Below, one piece after another: positions 46,986 to 58,353 of a stretch of DNA of 64,000 nucleotides. The DNA is from Allium sativum. Taxonomy: Eukaryota > Streptophyta > Magnoliopsida > Asparagales > Amaryllidaceae. The stretch is taken from the NCBI GenBank assembly GCA_030737875.1, contig CM060922.1:303605456-303669455 (forward strand). The letters are read 5' to 3'. The position numbers and the translations under genes were made by a program. The notes beneath the pieces are model-generated. The model had not been told where the DNA came from, made no database searches, and saw nothing but the letters and a program-made list of their open reading frames with translations. The stretch's first letter is position 1. Each line of letters begins with the position of its first letter.

Positions 46986-49900
46986 TATTATGTTGAATTG
47001 GAAAAATGGATTTGATATATATTAAAATATATCAGAATAGAGTTGAAATTATTTAAACGAAATTTAAAAGTTTATATATTTGAATATAATTAAAACGAAC
47101 TGGCCGCAGCGCTGCAGTTTGTAAATTGGCGATTCGAACTTCAATTGAGTATACAAAACTCAATTGAAGTCGGAATTCTTTGAAACAAGAATCATCGGGA
47201 CCGGTTGAATAATAATTTTCTAATGAAAGAGAAAAATCTGGATTTCATCGTATACATTTTGAGTTATGTCAAAATCAAGTTTTCAGAAAAACAGCGCCAT
47301 AATCATTTTAAAAATGATAACGGTTTATTTAAATAAATAAAAGGATTTTAAAGAAATAAAATTCGAATTTGCTATTAGAAAAATCCAGACTGGAGATATG
47401 AAATAAATATGAACTCCAGTGAAGTAAGTGAAATGATTTTTGAATAAAAATCAGATTTTTAATTATTAAATAGGTTTAACTAGTTTGAAAAATAAATGGT
47501 TAAATCGAGATTTGAATTGAAAGGGGCGTTGAATAAGTGAAAGAGATTTGAAAATTTATATTTGAAATCGAATATGTAACTCGAGTTGAAATGGAATTAG
47601 ATGGGGTTCATGAGTAGATTAAAATATATTTGAATGTGATATGTTCAAATAAGCAGTGAAATAAGCAAAGGAGCTAACTAAAGAATAAATTAGCAAATTT
47701 AGTTAAGACAATTGGATTGAGTTGAAACAGAATTGAAAACAGGTGAACATGTGATTAGGCAGGTATGGGATAGAGTATATAAAGATTTTAATTTATGTGC
47801 CCGACAAAAAGGTACATGTTTAAATTCATACATGAGATTTTATGCGCCGTATCCGCAAGCCTCTTGGCTTTTTCTTTTGAATTGGTGAGGGCTATGGGAG
47901 GCTATTCGAAATATCCCGATGCTCCCGGTATAAGGGAGGTTATGGCAAATTTTTTCTGGGAATTTAAGGAGTTAGAATATTTTTAAGAAAAATTTGATAG
48001 TTAGAAATAAATGTATCGATATATATAGAATTCGATAAGGAAATGAATTTAAAATAGAATATTATAAACAAAAAGGAAATCGATAAGCTGGCAATAGAAA
48101 GAGAGACATATATACATTTAAAAATGAATAATTGGCTTTTATAATGTTGATTATTCGGGGTAAGTGGCTTTGTCTGTTTTGAAGTTAATGATGTTTTCAG
48201 TCAAGGTCTGAGAGGTAATTTTACCCCAACTCGATTGATTTCATTTTTAATTGATAAATAGCAAGATCCAATCTCGAAGAAAAGTGTTGGATAATAGTTA
48301 GTTGAATAAAATATTTTGGGTTGTTGTAATGATGTTTTACACAACATTCGTTTAACCCAAGTGATGGAATTTTGGAAATATAAAGGTAAATATTTCCCGA
48401 GTATAATTAAAGTACTCGGGAAAGAGATAAGTGATTGAAATTGTTTCAATTTCAAATAGAATATATTTTCTAAGTGTAGAAAATAAAAGAAGGCAAGATA
48501 TTGAAATGTTTTCCAAAGAATGAAAGAGACCGAGATGATAATTGAAAATATTTGTTTAACAAATATTGATAAGGAAAGGTAAAGGGTGATTTAATTAATG
48601 AATAGTAATCAAGGGGCCCAGTGATTGTTTGATTGTTTTGAATGGATGTTTGTTTTTCTTCGATAGTTAAATAACCGACTATCGAAGTGTTTGCCAATAT
48701 CGTTGTCAATATGGAGAGACCGGTTGGATTATTATCCGTGAATCACTCTGTATTGGCAGTAGCGTTGCGAATCAGATTATATGAAGCTAATCAAAGACGG
48801 ATTAAAGTACAACGGTTTTTCTATTATAGAAATTGTGCCTTCGGTTTCGTTCAGTCCTAGAACGAATGTATATGGACGAATGTCTGACAAAGTATTTCCA
48901 ATGATCTAATGGGTTGGTCTGTATAAATATACATGGGTGCAATGATTTATTCCCTTAGCTTAATATCCAGAATATTTGTGCAAATCAATTAGTGATTAAC
49001 GGATCTGACAATGTGGCATTCAAAGTGATTGTGCTATCAATGAATAGAAAGTAATCGTAGCCTCAGGCCTCAACAACCGGGAAATGACAAAAATCGGGCC
49101 GGCAGCATGGCTATGTGGGTCGCTCCCATTAGGATGTATAATCACCTATCTAGAGGTTCATTTAATTTCTTATTCTATTCGATGTTGTCCCATTCGGGAA
49201 ACAATTGTTGATCCCAACCGTTGGTAATATACATTCGATACACTCAAGCGAAATGAGTGGTCGGTCATGTGTGGGCCGGGTTGCAAGATGTTCTTGTTGA
49301 ACCACAGTGTATCGCCTCTAGAGTACACTGATCGGAAGGTGGTTCCATACCTTGTCATGTTTGAAATCCAATCTCCAATAAGTGCCATGCGGTTTTTGAT
49401 TTTATACTATGTATGTGGAGCATGAGATGCAAGCGTTCCGCTGGATTCTATTTATTTGATTAGACATTATTATAATATCACTGGATTTTTGTATCAAAGT
49501 GTTTTGGGTTATAGTAAGGTAAAAACCATCCATGTTTATGTGTGGGCTGGTCTTACTATTATCTTTCCTTTCGAAAGAATTCTTAAAGTTAAACAAATGG
49601 TTGGAGTTTACTCACACCAGTCCCATGACTGGCCCAGAGTTTATTTTGTTTTTGTTTTTCCCTAAACTCTTGGGTGCCCAAATTTGTACGGGCAGTCAAG
49701 TAGTCGGGATTTTTCAGATTCACTTGGAAGAGCTGGAAGCAAGAGGTTTCACCAGTTAGCTATAGACTATCATATATTCCGCTATGAACCATGTTTGTAT
49801 CAGGAAACAGGTGTTTATAACTTTTCCAGAAATAACTATTGTGCTCTGATGATGGTATGTATGTAAAGTTACTGATTTGTATTTCAAAAAGTTATGTTAT

Positions 49901-50081
49901 ATAATATATTTTATTCATCCCGCTGTGAGTTTGTGATCTTCGTTTTCTTCTATTCTAATATTTCTTTCTATTTCTCATCCTCTAACTTCTTTCTAATAAT
50001 GATTCGTATTTCTGTGCGATTTGGGTTGGACGTGTGGTGTTATTAGTCAACTCAGATAGTACGGATTTGCGGGTCGTCACA

Positions 50082-53000
50082 GAAGGCCACGCAATGGAAA
50101 CATCGGAGTTTATAGGTACATATTTAACAATGTATGTTTTTTCTTTGTATAAAATATTTATTATATATAATAATTAATTTTGAACATTTTAAAGTTAAAG
50201 TAATTAAAATGAATTTGTATGATATCATATTTTAGGAACTACTGATGATGGGTATCACATTCCCACCAGTGAAGACATATTTTGAACTATATAGTTATCA
50301 TTTTTATTTATACATAAAGTTTTTTATTTACGTTGGGAAAACTAATTTATTTGGTTATATTTAAAAAAAATAACATTATGACATTGGAGATCAAGGCTGG
50401 GCATGCAACAAATGCTGTGCAATGATGTGGTATGAAGAGAGAGTCAGAAAAAATAGGAGGTCATCGCTACCTAAATTTTCATGTGTTGCATGCATGGGAA
50501 AGTACGGCTCCCATTGTTAAAAGATCCTCCTCGATTCCTTAAGAAGTTGCTTCATGATAATTATCACAAAAGCAGACATTTTGTTAAATATATACGCCAA
50601 TTACATATGATGTTTTCTTTCACGTCAATGGGAGGAAAGGTGGATTTTAGCACCAACAGAGGACATGAACCTTATGCATGTAGGATTGGGAGTTTGCTTC
50701 CATTACCAGGGTCAACACCCAGATTTTTGCAACTATACATACATGACACTGATAATGAGGTTCTGAACAGGATTTCCTCAGCCAGGTACTTTTATGTAAA
50801 TTTGGAGTTGTGTTAAATATATTAATGTTGTATTTGCATTGATTATGCAATTTTTTATACTAATATGCGTATTTCTTTCTCACACACATACATATGTATA
50901 ATACAGTTCTAGAGGTAATGCAAATCCATTTGACGTTGAAATTGTTGATGGTTTAAAGAAGATGTTGGATCGTTACAACCCTGTAGCTAAGGCATTCAAA
51001 ATGATAAGAGATCGATTTGATTTAAACAAATGTGAGGAGGTCCAATTAAAGTTGATTGGAAGGAGGAGTAAGGATGGAAGGAGATACAATCTTCCCACAG
51101 CTTCTGAGGTGGCTGCATTAATTGTCGGTGATGTATGCAATGATTTTGATGAGCATGATATAATTGTTCAAAGATAGAGTGGAACACTTGAGCGTATAAG
51201 TGAGTTACATCCTTCTTATCTTTCCCTTCAGTATCCATTGTTATTTCCCTATGGTGAAGACAACTACAGAGTTGACATTCCATTAGAAGATAATGACGAT
51301 ACTTCTTCTAGAAAAAGAAGAAGATTGGGCATAAGGGAATTCTTTGCTTTTAGGATCCAAGATAGGCAAACCGAAGCTTGAACAATCGTTCGTTCAAGGA
51401 AGCTATTGCAACAATTTTTGGTCGATAGCTATACAATGATTAAGACAGAAAGGTTGTCCTACGTTCGAAAAAACTAGAAAAAGTTGAGATCGGAATCGTA
51501 CGGGGACCTATCTGTGGCTGCATATAGAGAACTGCTACAGTTTCGTCCATGGGAAAGTGTGTAGTTTTACCATCTTCGTTCACTGGTGGAGCTAGATACA
51601 TGATGCAAAATTACCTAGATGCAATGTCCCTATCTAAGTTCTATGGATACCCAGATTTATTTTTGATGTTCACATGCAATCCTAAATGGCTAGAAATTAC
51701 TAGATTTCTTCACCAGTGCGCTTTTCGGTCAGAGGACAGGCTTGACATAATTTGTAGAGTGTTTAAAATTAAGTTGGATCAGCTAATCAAAGACCTAAAA
51801 GATAGAAAAAAATTTGGTCGTGTGCAAGCAGGTATGTCAACAATGTTTTTTCTACGTTTTTGCATTCAGATTTAAATATTACTGTTGTTAGTAATGTTAT
51901 ATGTTGTTATTGTACTAATTACTATGTTTAATTTCTAGTGGTTTACACAGTGGATTTTCAAAAACGTGGGCTTCCTCATGCACACATGTTGTTATTTATG
52001 CATAAAGACGACAAATTTCCCATATGTGAAAACATTGATAAAATTATATCAGCTGAAATTCCCAATAAAGAAAAGTTTCCAATATTGTGCGAAACTGTTA
52101 TCGCTTTCATGATACATGCTCCTTGCGGTACCTCCAACATGATCTCACTATGCATGAAGAATGGAATGTGTTCGAAATTCTTTCCAAGTGATTTTCAGGA
52201 TAGAACAAGTATTGATGAGGAAGGTTATCTAATTTACAGAAGGCGAGATAATGGGAATGTAGCAAAAAAGAATGGAATTCTTCTAGATAACAGATTTGTT
52301 GTTCCGCATAATCTGAATCTTCTAGCGAAATATCAAGCTCACATCAATGCTGAATGGTGCAATCAATGTCAGGCAATTAAGTACCTATTTAAGTATGTCA
52401 ACAAGGGTCATGATCGTGTCACAACTACTGTTTGTCAAGATAATGCAAGTATGGTGACAGAAATAATAGTGTTACCGATGAAATCAAGATGTACTTGGAC
52501 TACAAATATGTTTCTCCAAGCGAAGATGTTTGCAGAATATTTGGATTTGATATTCATTATAGAAGCCCCGCAGTGGAGAGGTTGTCTTTTCATTTACCTG
52601 ATGAGCAAAATGTTATTTTGAGGACGAAGATACAATCGATATGGTTATAAGTTGGCCGGGAATCAATCAATGTTTTTAGCATTGATGGACTGTAATAAGG
52701 TCTACGAGGAAGCAAAAAATCTTACTTACGTGGAATTCCCAACTAAATTTGTTTGGAAGCAAGATTTAAGGGAATGGAAGCCAAGAAAAAATGGGTTCTC
52801 TATTGGAAGAATGCAATATGTGCCTCCCAGCTCACGGGATATTTATTATTTAAGAATTTCATTGAATAAAATGAAAGGACCTACAAGTTACCAAGACATT
52901 CGCGCTGTCAATGAAATATTATATTAAACATTTAAAGAAGCATGTTACGCTCTTGGATTGGTAGATGATGATAGATAGTATGTTGAAGCTATAAGAGAAT

Positions 53001-54880
53001 CAATTTTCGGGTAAGTACTCACTATCTACGAGATCTGTTTGCAGTTTTATTAATATGTGGTAGCATGTCCAGACCTCAAGTTGTATGGGAACAAACCTGG
53101 CAATATCTCTCAAATGATATTCTTTACAAACAGAGAAGAATTCTAGGTGTTCGAAGTATGTTATTAGTTTCAAAATTAACTAGGAACTATGTTTAATAAT
53201 AACGCAAGTTATTATGTTACGTGTGTTGATATATTGATGTATATACTAACTGTTTACAGATTTGCATCTTACGGAGACACGGTTGAGAAATTATACATTG
53301 TTCAAGATGGAAATTTTTTTAAACAAAAATGGCAGTAGTCTTCGAATGCATCCTGAAATGCCTTTTCCTGGTGATCTGATTATGTCCGAAGGAAACAATA
53401 GACTGATTCAGACTGAGTTTACGTACGATGTACCATCTTTGCAACGGGAATATGCCTTTCTCTTTTCTAGCTTAACCCCCAAGCAGAAAGAGGTGTATGA
53501 TGCTATCATGACAGCTATATCAAGTGGTCAAAGTGGTGTTTTTTTGTTTATAGTCATAGAGGAACAGGAAAAACTCATGTATGGAAAACTTTATCTTCTT
53601 TTGTGCATTGCAAAGGTGGTATTGTCATAACATTTGCTTCGAGTGGCATTGCTTCATTGCTTCTTCTTGGAGGACGAACAATGCATTCAAGATTTGCAAT
53701 TCCTATAAATGTAAATAAGGACTCTACATGTAACATTAGAGCAGAATCAGAATTAGTAGGTTTGATGGAAAAAACTAACCTTATCATTTGACACGAAGCA
53801 CCCATGATTCATAGATTTTGTTTTAAGGCTTTAGATAGAACATTAATAGAGAGTTCGAATCATGGAACAACCATTTGGGGGAGAGGTTATAGTATTTGGA
53901 GTTGACTTGCGACAGATACTACCTGTCATCCCAAGAGCGAGCAGACAAGAGATTGTTTTTTCCACTATCAACTCTTCATATCTTTGGAATTTTTGTAGGG
54001 TGTTATGAATGATAAAAAATATGAGACTAGAGGGTGAAGGGAATGGTTCAAATCTATGTGAAAATAAATAATTTTCCAAATGGATATTAAAAGTTGGTGA
54101 TGGTTGTATTGGAGGAGATAATGATAGAGAGGCAACTATTGACATACTTGATGAGATTCTGATTAAGGATACAAATATTGCCATGGATTCCATAGTTGAC
54201 TGCACCAACCCGTCGATGTCAGATATTCTAGGGGATGCAGTATATTTTGAAGAAAGAGCTATTTTGGCTCTAACTCTTGAAATTGTTGAACAAGTAAATG
54301 AATATTGCTGATGTAGGTGCCAGGAGAAGAAAAAAAATGTATTTTAGCACAGAAACTGTATCTAATCCTGATTGTAGTCCAAGTGACGATGATTTTTGTA
54401 CTCCTGACATTTTACATAGCATAAAAGGATATCGACTACAAAATCATAAGCTAACTCTTAAAGTGGGTGTTCCAATAATGTCACTCAGGAATATTGATTA
54501 AAATGAAGGATCGTGCAATGGTACTAGACTGCATGTGACTAGATTGGGAAATCATGTTATTGAGGACATGTCGTAATATTGGATACAAAGTATTTATACC
54601 TCACATGATTTTTACTCCATCGGATAACAAATACCCATTCAAAATTCAAAGAGGACAATTTAAGGTCATTATTTGTTTTGCCATTACCACCAATAAAAGT
54701 CAAGGTCAATCACATTGGATTATATTTATCTAGACCCATATTTAATCATGGCCAATTGTATGTAGCAATTTCAAGGGTAAAATAAAAAAAAGGATTAAAA
54801 GTTTTGATATGTAAAGAGCATGGTACCGCGAAAAATAGTACAACTATGTAGTATATAAGGAGGTGTTCCAGAATTTGTGA
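50082..54880 (+). pseudogene. Helitron RepHel (HUH Rep nuclease plus PIF1-type helicase), broken
   Basis: RepHel nicks, joins and unwinds DNA in rolling-circle transposition. Read in order: zinc-finger region (CNKCCAMMWYEERVRKN, about 50405; CCMHGKVRLPLLKDPP, 50484 on); SRHFVKYIRQ..MFSFTSMGGK; LPSSFTGGARYMMQNYLDAM and GYPDLFLMFTCNPKW (51570 on); the HUH motif in QKRGLPHAHMLLF (51958 on); the two-Tyr motif IKYLFKYVNKG (52378 on); FVWKQDLREW (52750); SLTPKQKEVYDAIMTAISSG (53470 on); Walker A RGTGKTHVWKT, out of frame with the preceding part; TFASSGIASLLLLGGRTMHS; Walker B as LII-stop-HEAPM; DLRQILPVIPRASRQ; and finally FNHGQLYVAISRV and VVYKEVFQNL with a stop at 54878-54880. Introns (for example 51830-51938, 53010-53260), frameshifts and stops are present throughout. 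The two catalytic Rep motifs survive in one frame (51938-52621). Confidence 0.93.
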
Positions 54881-54955
54881 ACTGCAAGGATTAGTTTGCT
54901 GAAAAGGGTGTGCACATGTTGGGTTAGCATATTTTAGTGAGGGTGGACTGAATAT

Positions 54956-54980
54956 ACAGGTATGTATATGTATGTATGTG

Positions 54981-55050
<70 letters not shown>

Positions 55051-55098
55051 TTTGTGTATGTATGTATATATATGTGCACGTGTGTGTGTGTGTATTCA
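54956..55098 (+). repeat. (TG)n/(TA)n/(TATG)n microsatellite
   Basis: A compound dinucleotide/tetranucleotide run just after the RepHel stop. It produces the His/Thr-repeat open frames on the minus strand, which are not genes. Confidence 0.97.
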
Positions 55099-55139
55099 TG
55101 AGTATGCATGGTGATCTTTATTGTATTCTTAATGAAGCT

Positions 55140-56525
55140 TTTGTATAATCTTAACTATTGTGTTGTGAGTGTTGAATGGTTAAATATGTTTTTTAATTTT
55201 CTTTTTCATAAAAGTGCAGCTTGTGTTGTCCTACATTGGCCATGTATTTAATTTTAAACCATCTGATTAATGCATGAAGGAGTAGTTCTTGACTTCATAT
55301 CGTAAAGGTTGCTGAAGTACTGAGTCTTAAACCCAGATTAATATTTCAAGGCGACTGCACGTAAGGAAGATACTTCTTACTCAAGAAGGAAGTGCAAAAG
55401 AAAAGCAGACTCTCCTTAAATTACCAACAAGCAAAATGTAGTGCAGATTGCAAAGAATTCATAGCAAAGGGTCGCATGTTTTGTGTTATTATTAGTTAAG
55501 ACTTTTAAGACAAATTATATGTTTTTCATTCTTCTATTTACCTTTGTTTATTTATGCCTTTATCGCATTTATTTGTACACAATGATAGTTGAGAAGAAAC
55601 TAAACATGCAAGCACCATGTTACTCAATACAATCGCGATGCTTAAAATTTTCAAGATATTTCCTGATTTTCATCTTGGTGAAAGATAAGATTTTTCCTTT
55701 TATTTGAACTATATACGTTGTATTTGTGTACACACCATAAGTACTGATTTTTTGGAAATTAATTATTTATTATTTGGACTCAGAATTATGTGAATGCCTA
55801 TCAAAAGAAGCAACATGATGCATATGTGATTGTTTACATTATTATTGAACTCAGAATCGAGTAATCCTATAAGTAAACATTATTATATTTCATTGATTTT
55901 ACTGTAACTAATATGTTTTACCTCTACCGCTGTTGATTAAAGCCATTGTTCTCGAGATAAGTGTTTTGACAAGTTTTTGGTCGTTACTAGTTTATTAGAG
56001 AATCAAACAACATTGGAAAGAAATATTATTTCTAAATGACTAAGGTGACATTTTTTCACTCACTTACTTAATTTACTATTGTTGTGTTTTATGGTTTGTC
56101 AACGAAAACAAAATTCATAAAATTAATATTGTAATTCAAGGAGTGAAGTGAATATGTACACAAGAACAACACTAAAAAAAGGTGAATCTGGAAAAACGGT
56201 TTAGTGACTGAAATCCTACCAATGCCAGTTACATACATCAGCTTGAAGGTACAAGTGGTACACTGTTCTTCAGTTATCGGAGAATAAGCAAATGATATAA
56301 CAACATATTTCCACATAACTTCACAGCATCAACCACATACCATAGATACTTAATACATTCGATCTACAAGCCTGATCGAAGGCCAAAAAAATAGTGTTTT
56401 CAGATTCAACGTCAAACCCCATAGCATCAACCACACAACATCATAAACCAAGTCAAGAAAATATATACATATTTATACAAAAATATAACACAACCACAGG
56501 CATACCAAATGAATATTGACTGGTT
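55140..56525 (+). other. Helitron 3' region, no gene seen
   Basis: Roughly 1.4 kb of AT-rich DNA. Open frames at 55483-55707 and 56089-56316 are hydrophobic, compositionally AT-driven and without motifs. Confidence 0.5.
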
Positions 56526-57748
56526 TTACTTCCTTGCTAGCCATTCTTCATCTGTACTTCCTTCGGATTCTTCATGCCGCATTTGCATGGGAGCAGTCAG
56601 TCTACATAGAGCAAAATGTGCACCACCCGATGTTCTAGGAAGTGACATGGTCCTGTTTACGTGTTATTGGCATCCAAGTACTAAATGTCTATGCTTTCGT
56701 CGAATGGGTTGCGGGATCAGGAAAATAGGAGAGTCATCAGATAAATGTGGTAGTTGCTCTTGCACCATTTTAAAATCATAATCATGCATTAGCTCTATAG
56801 GAGATTCAGGCCAGGGTCTCCAGCCAGTTAGTCCCACCACTTCGACCGAGTCCCTAAGAGAGATGGCATGTGACCATTCAGGAGTTAGTCCAGCAGATGA
56901 AGGCAGTTTGTAGCCCAGTTTATCCCAAGGATCACTTAAATTTAAATGTTTAATATCCTTGCTACGAACCAGTTCATTTAAAGGCTTATGTCTCTTTCGT
57001 AATCCAAGGCAAGAATAATTGTTTTAGGATCTCTGGTGTGATGAATGTGTTCTGATCGTTGCACCTCAAGCATGTATCTCGAATTGTTTATATACGCAAC
57101 TATGGTGGTACAAGTATTAACACCAACATAAATTTGCATTTTAACAAATAAATACCTGCGATCTAAACGAGAATTCTCACAGTTGTGCAATGCATTTACC
57201 TCGCCCAATGTCTTTAAAGCTTCCAAAACTTCTTGCAAGTTGTTCCTTAAAAATTCTGGAAATCCATCTACTCTAGCCCAAGATAGAGGATCATGATTGG
57301 GGATTTGTTGTTCTTCGTAGTACGACCATGGCTGGAGATTAAGCATAGCATTGAAAATATCTGTCTTTCTTAATGTACCCATCTTGAGCGCACGTTCATT
57401 GACTTCATTATCAGGACATCTGATTAGAAAATACCTTAGACCGAAAAACCATGTCTGGCAATCATGACGTCTGAAGACTTTGGCAGAACAAATTGAAGCG
57501 TTTCCAAGGTCATTACGCCAGTTTCTATGGATGCAATTATGTAGAGAGAAGTGTCTTCCATTATTGTTTCCTTTTTCTCTCTCTCTATTTTTTTTGGAAA
57601 TGGTTTGGAATTTTCTGCTTGACTGGACTAGAGGATGTAGTTGAAGCAGATTGTTGCGGGAGACGAAGTGACGGCGCACAGTTATTAAATTGATTTTTCT
57701 TAAGATTTGACTATTGATAGTTTTTGGGGACCCGTTTAGTTGTGTCAT
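56526..57748 (-). pseudogene. Decayed gene of unknown identity carried by the Helitron, opposite strand
   Basis: The longest open frame in the window (57748-56978, 256 codons) is only coherent from about 57500 down: FFGLRYFLIRCPDNEVNER, LNLQPWSYYEEQQIPNHDP, WARVDGFPEFL, LEALKTLGEV, LFVKMQIYVGVNTCT and YMLEVQRSEHI. After a one-base frameshift near 56985 it continues (LNELVRSKDIKHLNL, SDPWDKLGYKLPSSAGL, HAISLRDSVEVVGLTGW) to an in-frame stop at 56664-56666. Beyond it the same frame runs on (MSLPRTSGGAHFALCRL) to a stop at 56526-56528. The order of short beta-strand-like segments, with W.R..GFPEFL in the middle, loosely recalls the RRM-like DUF4283 fold of plant zinc-knuckle and LINE-type proteins, but no zinc knuckle is visible and I do not claim the match. 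It may be a captured host or retroelement fragment. It lies between RepHel and the Helitron 3' end. Confidence 0.6.
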
Positions 57749-58267
57749 GACCTCGTGGAAGTTCGGTGATAGAGGGAATGATCACATCGTATAGGGAAAT
57801 TACGAATTGTTGTTTTCATAAAGAAAAAGAATGCAAATTTGGTATAAAGGCTGAACAAATGATGGCCCAATTTGTTGTGGATTTTATTTGTCCCGTAAAA
57901 TTTCGTTGAACATTCTTGCTGACCTTTAGCTAATGTTTTCAGGCTTATGACAATAAAAATTATTTTTTGTTGTAAACGTCGATAAACTTACATATATAAC
58001 AAGAAACACAAAGTGCTGGATAGTTTAGCCTTTTATAAAACAAAAAATATCCAAACTACTGCTTTAATGAATATTAAATAAAATTGATAATAATATAACA
58101 ATATATTGTGATGAAGGACATAATAACAAACAATTAGTAGGAAAATAATATTAATGGAATTTATTGTTAGCGTAATAATTAATTTAGTTGGTTTAATCTA
58201 AATTAAAACAATATTTGGCGTGCAATTTATCTGGTGTGGTTATTTGTTGGATATTTCATTAAAGGCA
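57749..58267. other. Helitron 3' end region, no gene seen
   Basis: AT-rich, without coding signal, leading to the terminal hairpin. Confidence 0.5.
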
Positions 58268-58296
58268 GCCCGTGCAAATGCACAGGGCTATACTAG
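58268..58296 (+). other. Helitron 3' terminus: hairpin plus CTAG
   Basis: GCCCGTGC and GCACAGGGC flank an AAAT loop and pair with one bulged base. Four bases later comes CTAG (58293-58296), then T from the target. In plant Helitrons this hairpin acts as the transposition terminator. Confidence 0.93.
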
Positions 58297-58353
58297 TCGT
58301 TTTATGTTTCCAATTCACATTATATTGCAAAATAAGCATATTTTGACTATTCC
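58297..58353 (-). mobile_element. Fragment of LTR B on the right side of the Helitron
   Basis: This 57-bp stretch (TTCCAATTCACATTATATTG, then TATTTTGACT) aligns loosely with the U3 end of LTR A around 9380-9425. It fits as the continuation of LTR B after the Helitron. It ends with ATTCC where LTR E begins. Confidence 0.5.

Larger units (their letters stand above)
29479..50081 (+). mobile_element. Giant solo LTR C, interrupted by a Harbinger-like element and by element D
   Basis: It begins TGTAACAACCCAGATTTTC at 29479 and ends GGGTCGTCACA at 50081. Both sides carry the perfect 5-bp duplication GAAGG (29474-29478, 50082-50086) in the Helitron RepHel gene. The LTR proper is 29479-32324 plus 45675-50081. 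Without the 1121-bp Harbinger-like insert it is about 6.1 kb, like the LTRs of D. Shared blocks include GTAAGGTAAAAACCATCC (49515), TCCAATCTCCAATAAGTGCC (49368), the CGATACACTCAAGCGAAATG block (49235), a GCAGCATGGCTATGTGGGTC block (49104), CTGACAAAGTATT (48883) and AAGGTCTGAGAGGTAATT (48203). No primer site or pol is present. Open frames such as 48201-48455 and 49532-49759 fall in these conserved LTR blocks and are not genes. Confidence 0.9.
24470..58296 (+). mobile_element. Helitron with RPA-like and RepHel genes, split by nested LTR elements
   Basis: The left end is TCTTACTATATACTAAAACA at 24470, preceded by A. The right end is a hairpin (58268-58288) followed by CTATACTAG ending at 58296, followed by T. 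The TC start, CTRR end, short 3' hairpin and insertion between A and T are the Helitron hallmarks; there is no target duplication. Both flanks belong to giant LTR B. The coding content fits: an RPA-like gene (24902-27398) and a RepHel gene (28753-54880), both on the plus strand, plus a decayed minus-strand gene. Without LTR C (20603 bp) and its duplicated 5 bp the element is about 13.2 kb, within the size range of coding plant Helitrons. All ORFs are broken, so it is no longer autonomous. Confidence 0.93.

Noticed and set aside
54746..55099. 117-codon minus-strand ORF with long His-Thr runs
   Set aside because: It is the translation of a TG/TA microsatellite plus the antisense of the RepHel tail.
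57493..57693. 66-codon plus-strand ORF, hydrophobic
   Set aside because: It is a shadow of the minus-strand coding remnant 57748-56526 and its Arg/Lys/Glu-rich lead-in.
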